Part shown: piece by piece, positions 1-11,505 of the stretch | Position numbering within the stretch: position 1 is the first letter of the stretch | How the letters are laid out: each line of letters starts with the position of its first letter | Program-made: the position numbers and the translations under genes | Notes under the pieces: generated by a model | Told to the model about the DNA's origin: nothing | Databases searched by the model: none | What the model saw: only the letters and a program-made list of their open reading frames with translations | NCBI GenBank assembly: GCA_964020155.1 | Contig: OZ026546.1 | Coordinates: 4,725,400-4,789,399 of the forward strand | DNA length: 64,000 bases | Origin: Chondrilla cf. caribensis | Taxonomy: Eukaryota; Porifera; Demospongiae; Chondrillida; Chondrillidae | Direction of reading: 5' to 3'

Positions 1-330
1 TGTGATGAAAGAAAGGATACAAACAAGCATAATATAAACATTTAAAAATGAATAAGGATGTAGGGTTAACAAGCAAAAAAGGGTAACGAACAAGGTAGGG
101 ATGAGCAGAATGAGAATACTGACGGAGTATAACAATTCCTATATCAACAGCTGCAGACAGAATACTGTGTAGAGCATAAGCAATAACTGCTGTTGATATA
201 GGGATTGTTATATTCCAACATTCTTCTCATTCTGACTTGCTGCTCACTCCGACGGTCTTCTCATTCCACTCATCCCTACCTTGTTCTTTCCCTTTTTTTG
301 CTTGTTATCCCTACATATATACAGCTAGTA
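1..330. mobile_element. Palindromic (foldback) MITE-like element, copy 1
   Basis: A large imperfect inverted repeat. The left arm (about 39-160) reads back as the right arm (about 191-318): GATGTAGGG..AACAAGC pairs with GCTTGTTATCCCTACAT, and TATCAACAGC pairs with GCTGTTGATA near the loop. The left part also carries ACAAACAAGCATAAT, found inverted at the right end of the second copy (56586-56945), so both belong to one family. I see no ORF for a transposase. The left boundary may run off the window. The class is unknown; a non-autonomous foldback DNA element is the likeliest reading. Confidence 0.7.
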
Positions 331-1319
331 GTGCTTATGTATGCTAAATGCAAAATTTGTCTTGTCTGTATTAATCATCAATGGTAACTTGACGGGTTGG
401 TCGATTGTATTGATGCCACTGCAGAGACAACTTATCAAAAGGCATGTTGCTGACTCACCAATCTACCATCCAAGTTATTTCTGTTGTCGTGTATGAAATT
501 GGTTGCCAATGGTCACAGGTAAACACGTAGGGTTCTATGTACAATGTAAATCGAAGTCTAATAGTTTTCTTAGCTCATTTCCAATGTAGATACGTATGAA
601 GTTAATTTATTGTTTAGGAGAGACAAAATAAAAACACTAAGGTATAATGACATACGTACATATGTACCGTACACACAAAGTTTATCTATGCACTTCCGCG
701 ATCGACTGCAAAATGCGTTAGGACGCTAGGAAGAAAAAGCTTTCCGCATACTATATTGTGTACACAGTCAGACAAATTGCACGAAATGACCTCATTTATG
801 AGCAACTATTCTTGCAGATGCCATAGACAAATTTGGTCATGTACTTATATTGTTGCAGGTCGTGACATTGCATACGTAGGGGTCAGATTAGGAATAATAA
901 CAGTCATACAGACCAATCCAACATATTCCGTCGCTGCCCCTGAATTAGACATTACTACAAGAATGAATCTCAAAATGTTGACGTTTGAGTGTTTTCAAGG
1001 AGTTCTCCTCAAAAACATGGTGCACCTGAATACGTACTTAGTCACATATATAGATAAATGTATGGATGAGATACTCATAAAATTGTAAACAATGCACAAT
1101 AATTAATGGAAGATAATTATTTTTAAATGAGTCAAATGCGACTGAGGAGATTAGAACTTTACTATTCAAAAGAACACAGTACCCCCAAAATAGACTAGTT
1201 ACTGTAATCTCTATTCAATTCTAGTCAAACACCATCACACAAAACTATGTATGTACATACTACGTACTATTACAGTTAGTGTACTATCTGCCACACCACA
1301 TGCACCAGTTCCTGTCTTC
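331..1319. other. Non-coding stretch downstream of gene 1
   Basis: About 1 kb of AT-rich sequence 3' of the minus-strand gene ending at 1320. An open frame of 110 codons on the plus strand (756-1088) has no recognisable domain and no convincing ATG start, so I do not call it a gene. The stretch should include the 3' UTR and polyadenylation region of gene 1, but I did not find a clear canonical signal. Confidence 0.4.
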
Positions 1320-4300
1320 CTACTTCACTTGACCATATGCTGGATTGTCAGTCATCACAACACTTTCAGAAGTCTTTGGTCTCTCTGTTTGTTCGTAGAC
1401 AACTTCATGTTTTGAAGTAGAACCTTTTTGAGATACACTATTACAGCAACATCTGGTTATGTGGACAGCAACCAGTACAGTGATGATATTTACCACTATC
1501 AGTACAGCTGATGGAATAGATCCAGCTAGAGCTGTTGGTAGTATGGACGTTGGCTCAGGCACATATACTGAACAAAAGCCTACAACAATACGAAATTATG
1601 AATATAAAACTGTACATTACTGTACTATTATGTATGTAAGTAAAGTGCATGTGGTACAGATCATTAAAAGGTTACTGTAACAGAATTACCTTATTTACAA
1701 TTTTCTGTTTAACCTGTCATCTATCCATTAACCAAAGTCTGTTACCTGTAACCTAACATACGTATGTATGTACATATGCTAGTTATACATATTCAAAAAC
1801 TCCAGAAAACTCTTGGTTTCCTTTAGTTTGGCTTCAAATTAGCTACGTAACTGCTGTCCAATGAATAAAAGGTTACAGCTAAGTACATACATACAGTACA
1901 TACATATGTTCATACATTTAACAAGAGATTAACAAGATAAGTAACTTAAGGCTACATATTGTAACAGGCCGGTGCATTATTTTATACAGAAACTCACCAC
2001 ATAAGAGTCAACATATGTACCTCTGCTAGGGCTGTAGCAGATACATATACAGGCACTTTGGTGAGCCCAAGTTAACAAGCAATCTAAAGTGTTTGTGTAT
2101 CTGCTACAGTCACACTTTTAAATACCTACCACGTATTCATACAAAACTTCGCTACAGACATGTACATACATAAATTAAATCTAGCCATATCATAAATACG
2201 TACATTTTCAAATTGATGTAACTGAATGTCTGTGAAAATGGATTCAGCACGGCTTCCCATTTTGATATCATATCAAAATTTAAAACACATATGTAACAGT
2301 ATGTAAAATCTATGTATGCATCAAATGCCAACGGAAAATTGTTGCTATTAAAACAGTGATTAATGGATTATCAGGCAGGTAAAGGATTAGGGTTAGGTGA
2401 CTTCAGGAAAAGATTGTACAATTGTTGTTGTTTATCTGTAATTCTTCATCTTTCATGATCTGTACCACGTTAAATTATATTTACAAGAATACACGCCATA
2501 CTGTTAATAAAAGTCCACTCTACAAACATCAAAGTATCACTCACAAGTTGTCTCTGCAGTAGCATTATTTCCAGTACATCCAGTAGAACTTCCACAGTTG
2601 TTGTTTGGAATAACTGTAAACTGATACTCTGTACCAGGATCTAGTCCACTAATAGTACATGGACTGGTACAGTTCGTAAAATTGCCACAGTTTGGTGATG
2701 ATGTAGGACAGACCGTGACTGTAGTGTGTGCAACTGGAGGAGGTGTGGCTTGTTGCCAGGTAACAGAAGCTATATCAGCACCAGCATGTACTGCCAAAGC
2801 AGAGGGACATGAAGGAACACCTGAAAAAGTGTACAATCACAATATACTACACATATATCACATCCCATGTACACATTATAGGAACTGCATAGGTAATTAC
2901 ACATTTAAGCCTGCCCTATTCCACTCAGGGTACGGGTTTAAACGTACAAGTTAAATTTAAAGTTGTTCGGAGTGATAGACTACACACTAATTTGTTACCC
3001 GCCATCATTCCATTATTACATGCATTCGAACAATAATACAAACACAATACAGCATGAATTAATCACTTCTTTCATTGGTCTGAACAAAATGGCCCTAAGG
3101 ATGACAATCATACTGGATGTCCTTCGAAGAGCACTGAAGACAAAGCAGGAGGTTGAGGAAGATGTAGACTCACTGACAGACAACCTGATCACATTATGAC
3201 AGGTAGCAATAAAGCTGCTAATTATGATATGCATACATGGACAAATACGTTTGTGTGTGAAATAAGTAAACTATATCAGGTGTTGAACCTGTGTATGAGT
3301 ACTTTTACACATTTGAAAACTACCTACGTTGTACATGTGATTTCCTGGTTTAGTACTTTTAATCGATAGTGTAGGCTTTCTGTAAACTGAAACTATTCAA
3401 CTACCCGCTGTGTTTACAACAATAAAATACAAGTTTGCAAATATATAATTGCACAAAACACAGTTATGTAGTTCCAATCTGTATATACAGTAAAACCAAA
3501 AGCCTCTGTTTCAAACATTTACACTGAAAGGGTTTCACTTACAGTATACTGTATGTACTGAAGAGATTCGTAGTTTCAAGTTATATGTATATACATATTT
3601 CTGTGATCATCATGTAACCTGAGTGGCCTCTTCTCATGGAACATGTCATTCAGTGGAAGAATGCTGAGTTTACAGAACTAACAGGATATATAAAAATAGA
3701 AACACCTTATTAGGTAATGTTATTGTTTATCACAGGGTATCCTGTGTATGTACCATTTATAATTAGATGTAAGTTATATTCATATATAATTACCTAGAAA
3801 TATATTTAACGTTGAATGTGCACATGAAACTCTAACATCGAGCGCATGACTGTCAGGAAAATGGCACCTAAGGCCCGTAGGCTACACACAATGCTTGTTT
3901 TAATACTCTGGATTCCCAGCCTAATAATTATTCTATCGTGATAAAGTAGCTTTTGCTAAATATACACATAATGTTTGCATGTAAAACATGAATAGTGTTA
4001 ATTAGGATAATCAATAATCACATGACATCACATGACTCTTGCACATTTTATCTTTTGTTTGAGTACAGTATTTTTGACGTTAGCCGCTGCCAATATTTAA
4101 CGGATCATGCTCATTGTTTGAAGGTATCCTTGTGACATATCTGTGCTCAGAACTACGTATGACATTAATCCAACCTATGAAGACTGAGTGTGGAAGGTAA
4201 AAATTCTGTTTGAATGCTCTTTAATTGTAGATCGATTCTAAAGTGAGCCGAGAAATGAGCTATCATTTTTCTTCATACGTAGCTCGGAGGAGAATAGAGG

Positions 4301-6917
4301 AAGCCAGTTGTTGGCATTGTTCAATCTACATTTTTTATCAATTGAAAGAGCACCAAACTTCAAAATCCTACCGTGGTAATTTGGTCTTTACATTGCACTC
4401 TCACTTCTTTCGTGCATAATATGCAAATCGAAGCAACTCTTTGTATTGGACTTTAAGACTGTATGATTCAGTTTGGCCAGTTTTGTGTTAGAATGATTCA
4501 AAGGTTGTAATTAATCAAGCCCTCAATGTGACCCCACCTCCATAATGAGGGAAATCTTACACACATATGTACATACGTACAGTACATAAGTTGATACAGC
4601 ATTGAACTATACAATTGGCTTTATAGAAATGAATGAGCACCACATACACTCAGATGTACATAATAAGATATGTTTACTTCCCGATGGACGTACCTACATG
4701 TATGTAGAAATATATGTATGTACAAATGTACCTATACACATGAAACAAATAAGTCATTTGTTACAGTGTTCTCCCCAGAGCCTTTAAGCGTAGCAGTGCA
4801 CTACTCCTTCCATAGCGAGCACTACACCTGGGTATGGTACACTACATCTTCTAAAACAAGCACTATGTCTTCTATACTGAGCTATAGATATTACGTGCTA
4901 GTAGCTATGAGAGAAGATGGGATATCCGGTAAAGCGGAACATGTTAAAATAGCGACAAATCGTGACATACGGTCTTTCTCTCAGTTCGAGTTCATGAGAG
5001 AAGATGCACAGTTCAGAATCAATGGATGACAATCTAGAGGAACTAGTAGAGAAATATTCTGAGGAGTAGAGTGTGTAGTAAAGGAAAAAATGGCATGTTT
5101 GTGTGTAAAACATGCAAAATTGTTTGGACAATTTTATATATTTGGGCCTAATATCTATTCCTTGGGGATATTTTGCTAAAATCATATATTTGCATGGTAT
5201 ACACGGCCATTTTTTGCATCATCCCTACATAGAGTGCTATCGCACTCTATGATTGGAAGAGCACTACACCTTTCTGAAATCCTAAAGAGAACCCTGTGTT
5301 ATCAACACATGACTAACAGAATACATACGTACATGGTATGTAAGTAATAAGTGCTATTTCCTTCAAATCAGGATGAAAAGGACATCCAGATAGTGCAAGC
5401 TTGAACCTTCAAAGGAATTGATTACATCCAGAGACTATGGATGATTACACAAACAAAAAGATTACGTTTGACCACCTTACATCAGAAATGGCCTCATTTG
5501 GAAATGATTCATATTTATATAGGTATGTATCAAATCACAGTTGAGTATAAATATCTACATACATACCTGTCAATGTGATGGTCCCAGTACTAGGACTGTC
5601 AACAGGAGTAGGCAGAAGGGGTAGTCTACACTGGAAATGGTATCCATTGATATTTGAACGGGTATTTACTTCCAGTCTTGCTACAGTGTCTCCACCCTGT
5701 ACTGTAGGGTAGTTGTAGGGAGGACTATTATCACCAGAAGTAAGGGTGGCCACTGGTGATCCACTGGTATCAGATGTGGTAAAGACTCTCCAGGCAGGGG
5801 CAACTGGACTGGACTGACTGAAAACACAAGTCAGTGTAGCAATAGCTCCATTACATACTGTAGGACTAATGGGTGTGCTGACATCTGGAGAGCGAATAGG
5901 AAGAAACAACAGGTAGTTGTAATCACAGATCACAGATTTTAGAGGGATAATGGTGTAATTCCAATAACTGTATAATTCTGGGATCTTGTGAATAACTAGC
6001 ACACAGGAACCAAGTGGCTAACTTCACTATTAGGTATATTATATGTTCTTATTGTAGAAAAATGTTCCTAGTGGAACACTGCATGTGGTTGCCCTCAAAA
6101 GCTTAGCATTTCACAGGAAAACTGCAGGTACTGTAGAAAGTTGTTTATTCATGGAATTATACAATAATACTAGCAGTGAACGAAGTTCAGAACCTCGCAA
6201 ATGCTTGGAAATTGGTTATGTCATCGACATCGTCAACGTGATGTCAGGGGAGAGACATCGTTATTATTCAATTTTACAATTGAAATTATAGATGTATATA
6301 AAAATCTAAATTACTAATTATAGCCAATAAATGTCTGCCAACATGGACATCACAATGGCTGTGCAGATCCAATGGTTGATGGCAGCCCCTAAAGAGTAGG
6401 CGTACATCCAGGAGAACAGAACTATTTAATTTAGCAAAAACTCACAAATTGCGAGGATTATACTCCACACATAATTGTATTTAGCCCTGCAAATTCCGAT
6501 GTACAATAATCGCCTCCTTCCCGAAATACCAGACATTACGTACTTACTAGGTCGGAAGGTGTCGAGTCTATGGTGTAACTTGAATACCTGGGTAACCTTA
6601 AGCTTGAATAGGCATCTTTTTACATCGTCAATATCTTAGATTCTAGCTATGTACGTATCTATGGAGATAAGACTGACATGAACTTGTACCAACGCCCCAG
6701 TGCTAGAGTGCGCGAGGCCAGCCATTTCGAGTTACCCCAATATCCCCCAGATTGGGAGGAGACACAAAAACTGAAGTAGGGTGAGATTCTTACTACTCCC
6801 TATAGTATACTAATGATAAGATGTCAACTCACTTTGTCCGCCGATAACATGAAAGATTTGTACAAAAACAAAGAAAAGGTAAATCGAATTACGTAGACAC
6901 TCCTTCACCAATGCCAT
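1320..6917 (-). CDS. Ig-FN3 single-pass receptor with NPAYG tail (gene 1)
   Basis: Four exons on the minus strand: signal peptide 6833-6917 (28 codons plus one base, hydrophobic core YLFFVFVQIF), Ig-like 5567-5884, FN3 2545-2820, and TM plus tail 1320-1567 ending in TAG. Donors are GTGAGT, GTATGT and GTGAGT; all junctions are phase 1. The spliced length is 927 nt, giving 308 residues with no internal stop. The Ig domain shows TLTCVF, PAWRV and YHFQC, the usual Cys-Trp-Cys core. The FN3 domain shows VTWQQ, GLDPGTEYQF and extra cysteines (SPNCG, CTSPCT, NNNCGS). The helix (VLIVVNIITVLVAVHI) is followed by CCC and a tail with VVYEQ and NPAYG. NPxY motifs are known to bind PTB domains and endocytic adaptors, so a signalling or adhesion receptor at the cell surface is inferred. 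Its tail resembles that of P2. The ligand is unknown. Extra exons inside the 2.7 kb intron cannot be excluded. Confidence 0.82.
5204..5252. repeat. Short hairpin-ended repeat, copy 1
   Basis: Contains GGCCATTTTTTGCATCATCCCTACAT-type sequence followed by a perfect hairpin, ATAGAGTGC / GCACTCTAT with a TATC loop. The same unit occurs at 29763-29827 and at 57477-57541. The first of those is a clean insertion relative to its paralogue, so the unit behaves as a mobile miniature element. It lies just outside the Ig exon of gene 1, on the upstream side. Confidence 0.6.
6085..6420. repeat. Dispersed repeat shared with the 20.7, 22.5 and 24.3 kb regions
   Basis: GTTCAGAACCTCGCAAA occurs here (about 6186), at about 20672 and at about 24309. 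AAATGTCTGCCAACATGGAC (about 6329) recurs at about 22526 inside the first long direct-repeat unit. This looks like a degraded dispersed element sitting in intron 1 of gene 1. The short open frame at 6085-6291 has no recognisable domain. Confidence 0.5.
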
Positions 6918-8484
6918 TTCCTACAAAAGTACGGTAAACTTGAGCTCTTTGAAAAAAGGTAACCAAATTTATGATAATCCGAACTTACAATTACCAAATA
7001 CTTCGAAGAGTGGATGGAATTATAATGCAATAGGCGATTCAACGACTACGCAAACGTACCCCCCTCCTGTAACTCCTTCGAAGTACAGTCACGGCTCAGA
7101 GCATAGATACTGTATACCATATCTATGCTCAGAGCCAGCTAGCAGCAGACGTCTCGTAAGTACAGACATCCCTCCCAATGAATATCATTAAATTCCATAT
7201 GAATATCATTAATTATCCATATTATGAATTTCGTTATTATACTCGCAATTTTTAACATGACAATGTGCAAGTATAGACAACCATGTGCATACTGTACAAC
7301 TGTACAAGCCTTTGTCAGGGTTCATCACTTGGCCATGAGGAATAAGGACAGCCACTTCCTCACAGCTGGGGAGTGGTCCTGAAGAACAGAGAATGTAAGT
7401 ACAATACCCTCACCAATGTCTGTCTGTTGAGTTACCTCCTTGAAGGAGCTCAAAACTTTGCACTTGTTGTGAAAATCTCCTGCAGAGTATACTGTGTGAA
7501 GATGAGCATTATGAGGATTGCTTCATGCTGATCACTATACGACAGATAAACACCCCACAGTCATGGCTATTCTTCTCCCTATAAGGAGATGCTGTTATTG
7601 CAGACAGCAGTATGAGGGTGCATGTTACTGGTACAGGACATGCAACTTACGTCTGCAATGACACCATTCTTATCTGTGCATTTCTTTGTAATTCCTTTTG
7701 GAGACTCTACAGAGAACATATAACCTTGGAAACTGCAGATGGCTGAATAATATTTCACTGAAAAGTCAACAAACTGCAGTAGAGTAACAATATGCGAGAA
7801 AGGTGCCCTGCGCATTTGTGGAATTATGCCTTTGTGCACACGCATTTATATTCGCATGTACATATCCCTCACACAGATCCACTACACCCCCTACACAACA
7901 CTTGCCCACACTCATCCCCACCACACACACTCACACACACATGTACTTGCGTACACACACACAAGCATTCAAGGTGTATGTATAATGGCCTGGGGCACCT
8001 TGTTAATATGCCAAACACACTCAATGAAGTAAACACTAATGAAAGTGCAAATAATTTATGTGTGGATAGTGGCATAGTATTGTTCATCATGATTCAATAG
8101 TAAATCACGCATTGAACAGTCCCTTGCAAGCCAACAGTGTTATAAAATCCTTCTCATGCATGTAGCCAGTGGGAAAGGTGGTAGACACTCCTGGTAATGG
8201 TCATGGAAGTGGTATTGTATTGGTAATGGGCTGTAATTCTCAAATCAATTATCAGTACATGGTAACTGTAAAGTAAACAATTAATTACCAGAAACAAATC
8301 CTGAGTATATAGTCATCCAATTAACTTGAATATTAGCTATAAATTCCTTTGCACTTTTCCGGTACCCTTGTACAAAATTGAAGTGAAAGTCAATTAAATA
8401 ATCGCCTATTAATAATACCAGCACTAGTTAACAAAATTGAGACTATATGCGAACAAGGAAACTTGCAATTGGTCGAATTGTTCA
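6918..8484. other. Intergenic region upstream of gene 1
   Basis: No supported gene. It should contain the gene 1 promoter just right of 6917. A near-perfect hairpin with 17-bp arms sits at 7093-7136 (GGCTCAGAGC and its complement). A CA-rich low-complexity tract lies at about 7915-7970; it creates the open frames seen there in several frames, which I treat as artefacts. Confidence 0.5.
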
Positions 8485-8828
8485 ATTGTCAGTATCATTT
8501 GATCAGCAGTATCTACTGAGTACACAGTGCATGTGGGGTGGCATAGCTATGTAGTGGGTTACAACTTACATTGCAGCACAGAATATAATTAATGCCCGGA
8601 GCATAAGTGTTTATCGAGATTGGCCGGTTAATTTGGTAGATTACAACTTCCTTTGTCGGGTTATGAATAAATCATTATTGTAATACCATCGTCCACAATA
8701 CCGTGATACCTGTATACCCTGACAAACTAATTCAATCCACGCGGTTACGTCATAGTCTATCTAACGCTAATAAACGGAGAACACCGTATGGCTCCATGAT
8801 AGATACACGTGTATTATGGCTCTACCCA

Positions 8829-9636
8829 TAGATACTACAACCTACAACCTCGGGATTGGAAACTCCCACTCTAGACCTGTGCTAGGTCTGTTACGGTGTC
8901 GCAATAACGGAAGTGTTCGACAAAATTATTCATGAGGTGATAGGTGCGAATTTATTATGATCTGACTATGAATAAACGTTAACTGACTCGTATTAGAGTT
9001 TTTAGCCATATTCAGGTTCAATTTTCCGGGAACGGAAGCACGACAGCTGAAACAATGGCTGACCAGGCCACGCAGTGGAAATCGCCGAATCGAACGATAC
9101 CAAACACGAGGTACTTGAGGAAGCGCACGAATCGCAAACTGTCGCAAGGTAAACAAGGTAAATGACTACAATTGGGAGTACTGTAAGTCACTGTGAAAGC
9201 TTTTAGGTACAAATGTTGTACAGCAGGCCACGGCATGTGATGTGTTCTTTCTAAATATTACCGATTTGAAGCTGAGCATGTATCTTAAAAGGCGTAAAGT
9301 GTTTTACAGTGGTAAAAGTGTCTATATTTATTCGTTCTCTTCGAATAACAAATAGTTATAGGCCGAAGTACCGTTATACAGTAGCCTACGCCATTGTATA
9401 ACATCAGTAGATAAATTTAGTCTACAAAGTTAGTCTCTACATTCGCTCCTGACAATACAGTAGATCAATTTATTGATACGATCGTCTTCTCATTTAATAT
9501 GCAGATCGTAACGGTCCTCGCACACCGGAAGTATGACTTCATCAGCAATTATTATATAAGGCATACCGTACAATTAACACATTTAATACACAATACTGAG
9601 AGTTTCCAATCCCGAGGTTGTAGGTTGTAGTATCTA
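8829..9636. mobile_element. Non-autonomous TIR DNA transposon, 808 bp
   Basis: Perfect terminal inverted repeats of about 37 bp begin TAGATACTACAACCTACAAC at the left and end with the complement at the right. The flanks carry a near-direct repeat, GCTCTACCCA before and GCTCTACCA after. The homologous P2 copy has the uninterrupted site near 11245-11257, so this is a true insertion. A 9-10 bp target duplication suggests a Mutator-like element, but hAT (8 bp) is not excluded. No transposase is visible. A plus-strand open stretch from 9055 starts MADQATQWK and meets a GTAAAC donor; it may be transposon-derived. Confidence 0.8.
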
Positions 9637-9892
9637 TGCTCTACCATAGACACTCGGAAAACAACGGTTAGCCTAGAAAATAGATAATGTTACGTAGTTT
9701 TATTGTCTACGCATGATTAGACTAGCTCAACGGTCTGATCTCGGGATACGCTCTTGTTTGCTGCTTCTTCTTCACGAAGTGGACCAGATCTAGAAACTGC
9801 CGCAGAGTGTACTAAACTTGTACCTATCATTTATGAACCGGATCCATTACTAAACGCAGTGCGATTCTTGGCATCTCTATAGGATCGCTGAG

Positions 9893-10911
9893 ATGACTAG
9901 ATTTCCAGTTTTCCAGGTATAATAGGGCTCATGCGCTCTGTAGCAGGTAAGAGCTTAGAGTGTCTATGGTAAGAGTGCATGCGTGTCTGGTCCATCTCTT
10001 GGCTACCGACTGGTAGTACAGTCTGTGTTACCATAGATACTACACGAATACCACCTGTCTATATATTGCCACTGCTTAGTCCATGTGTATCTATGGTTTA
10101 ACCATAGAACCTACATACCACGTACTAGTCTATAGTATCAAGGGTTGAATCACCAAGCTTGTCTAGGTTTACACTCAACTGCACCTCTATACCTCTGTAT
10201 ATCAATCAATCAATCAATCAATCAATATTATTAAAGTGCACCACACCATGAGGTGCTAGGACACGGATAGGTCCAATGTAGCACTACACAAGATACAATG
10301 GCAATTGGGTTATCATACATAAGAAACAATAAATATAATAATATTATTAATAAGAAATAGGTTATGAACATTACATCTTGAAACGGGCATACCACATAGA
10401 GCTAATACATCGTCTAATACAGTTGTTTGAACAAGCAATAGATAGAATAACTGCCGTCCGTTGCTCCAGAGTTGCCCCTTCGGGTAGGTCTTTCAATGCT
10501 TGTGCTGTAAACAGCGGCTGTCTGATGTGGTCCCAGGCAGGACATTGCAGCAGCCAGTGGCAAACATCTTCTATCTCCCCACTCTGACACTCTTTGCATA
10601 TTCTCTCCTCTCTTTTCACCCCTCTCCATCTCCCAACTTCAACCTAGAATGCCGCTATTCCTCCTCTCAACTTCATCAACATCGACCTCTCTCTTTTCAT
10701 GCACTTTCATGTATATATGCACTAGCTTACTACAGGAACCATCTTTTGTAGACATGTACAATTCCCTGTTTCTTATGTGGGTGTTCTTTCTATGCAGGTG
10801 AAATTTGTATTGTAAGAAATGCAAATGTTTCTTCTTTCCCTATCGTGCCTCAGGTGCACTTTCTCCTGACGGCACTCTGCCTTTGGACTGTGGCAGTGTG
10901 CAGACCTTCAT
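9893..10911 (+). pseudogene. Broken paralogue of the plus-strand Ig-FN3 receptor (P1)
   Basis: The signal exon copy runs 9893-9946 and matches the P2 signal exon (11506-11563) but is 4 nt shorter, which shifts the frame and meets TAA soon after MTRFPVFQ. Its donor (GCAG then GTAAGAG) is kept. The Ig exon copy starts at 10854 after a CTCAG acceptor, reads GALSPDGTLPLDCGSVQTF and is cut at about 10911 by the duplication junction. There is no FN3 or TM part before the P2 copy begins. This is a pseudogene fragment left by tandem duplication, not an expressed receptor. Its first exon could in principle still splice to P2 exons, but the frameshift would destroy the product. Confidence 0.75.
10199..10645 (-). 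mobile_element. 5'-truncated non-LTR retrotransposon (LINE) 3' end
   Basis: The minus strand encodes the C-terminus of a non-LTR reverse transcriptase ORF2. It reads VEVGRWRGVKREERIC followed by CKEC, CHWLLQCP and WDHIR, the conserved GRW...CxxC...H....C pattern found after the RT domain in CR1/RTE/L2-type elements. The ORF ends at 10371. The 3' UTR then runs to a simple-repeat tail (TTGA)n at 10199-10226, which is typical of such elements. Everything upstream (endonuclease, RT) is missing. It is absent from the homologous P2 copy, so it inserted after, or was lost from one copy following, the duplication. Confidence 0.85.
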
Positions 10912-11505
10912 CCATTGCTCAATAATATTGTCAGTATCATTCAGCAGTATCTACTGAGTACACATCACATGCTTGGTGACATATGTAGTGGGTTCCATTG
11001 CAGCAGAGCAAATATTATTCCTGTCCGGAGCATAAGTGTTTCTCGAGATTGGTCGGTTAATTATAATTTGGTTAATTACAACTTCCTTTGTCGTGTCATG
11101 AATAAATCATAATAATACCATCATCCACAATACCGTGATATGTACCCTGACAAGCTAAAATTCAATCCACGCGGTTACGTCATAGTCTAGCTAACGCAAA
11201 TAAACGGAGAACATCGTATGGCTCCATAATAGATACACGTGTATGATGGGCTCTACCATTTTTAGACACTCGGAAAACAACCCTTAGTCTAGACAATAGA
11301 CAATGTTACGTAGTTTTATTATCTACGCATGGACTAGCTCAACGGTCTGATCTCGGGATACGCTCTTGTTCGCTGCTTCTTCCTTACGAACCGTGGACCA
11401 GATTTAGAAACTGCCGCGGACCACTAAACCTTATGCATATCCTTTAGGAGCAGGATCTATCACTGAACGCAGTGCGATTCTTGGCACCTCTATAAGATCG
11501 CGGAG

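Larger units (their letters stand above)
8485..10911 (+). repeat. Duplicated 5' segment of the plus-strand receptor (copy P1)
   Basis: Closely matches 10919-11830, which holds the 5' flank, signal exon and start of the Ig exon of the intact gene P2. P1 is longer because it holds two insertions absent from P2: the TIR element 8829-9636 and a LINE fragment around 10199-10645. P1 ends inside the Ig exon at about 10911, where it abuts the start of the P2 copy. This marks a tandem duplication junction. Confidence 0.75.

Noticed and set aside
756..1088. 110-codon plus-strand open frame
   Set aside because: No ATG-supported start, no domain, AT-rich composition like the flanks, and no splice-site context.
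2963..3234. Overlapping open frames on both strands inside the gene 1 intron
   Set aside because: The plus frame (LRRALKTKQEVEED) looks mildly protein-like, but it has no second copy, no domain and a stop just before the only donor-like site. Unsupported.
7792..8100. Three overlapping frames with His/Thr/Pro-rich sequence
   Set aside because: Produced by the CA-rich low-complexity tract at about 7915-7970.
10199..10226. Independent (ATCA)n microsatellite
   Set aside because: Its position right after the retrotransposon 3' UTR on the minus strand makes it the simple-repeat tail of that element.
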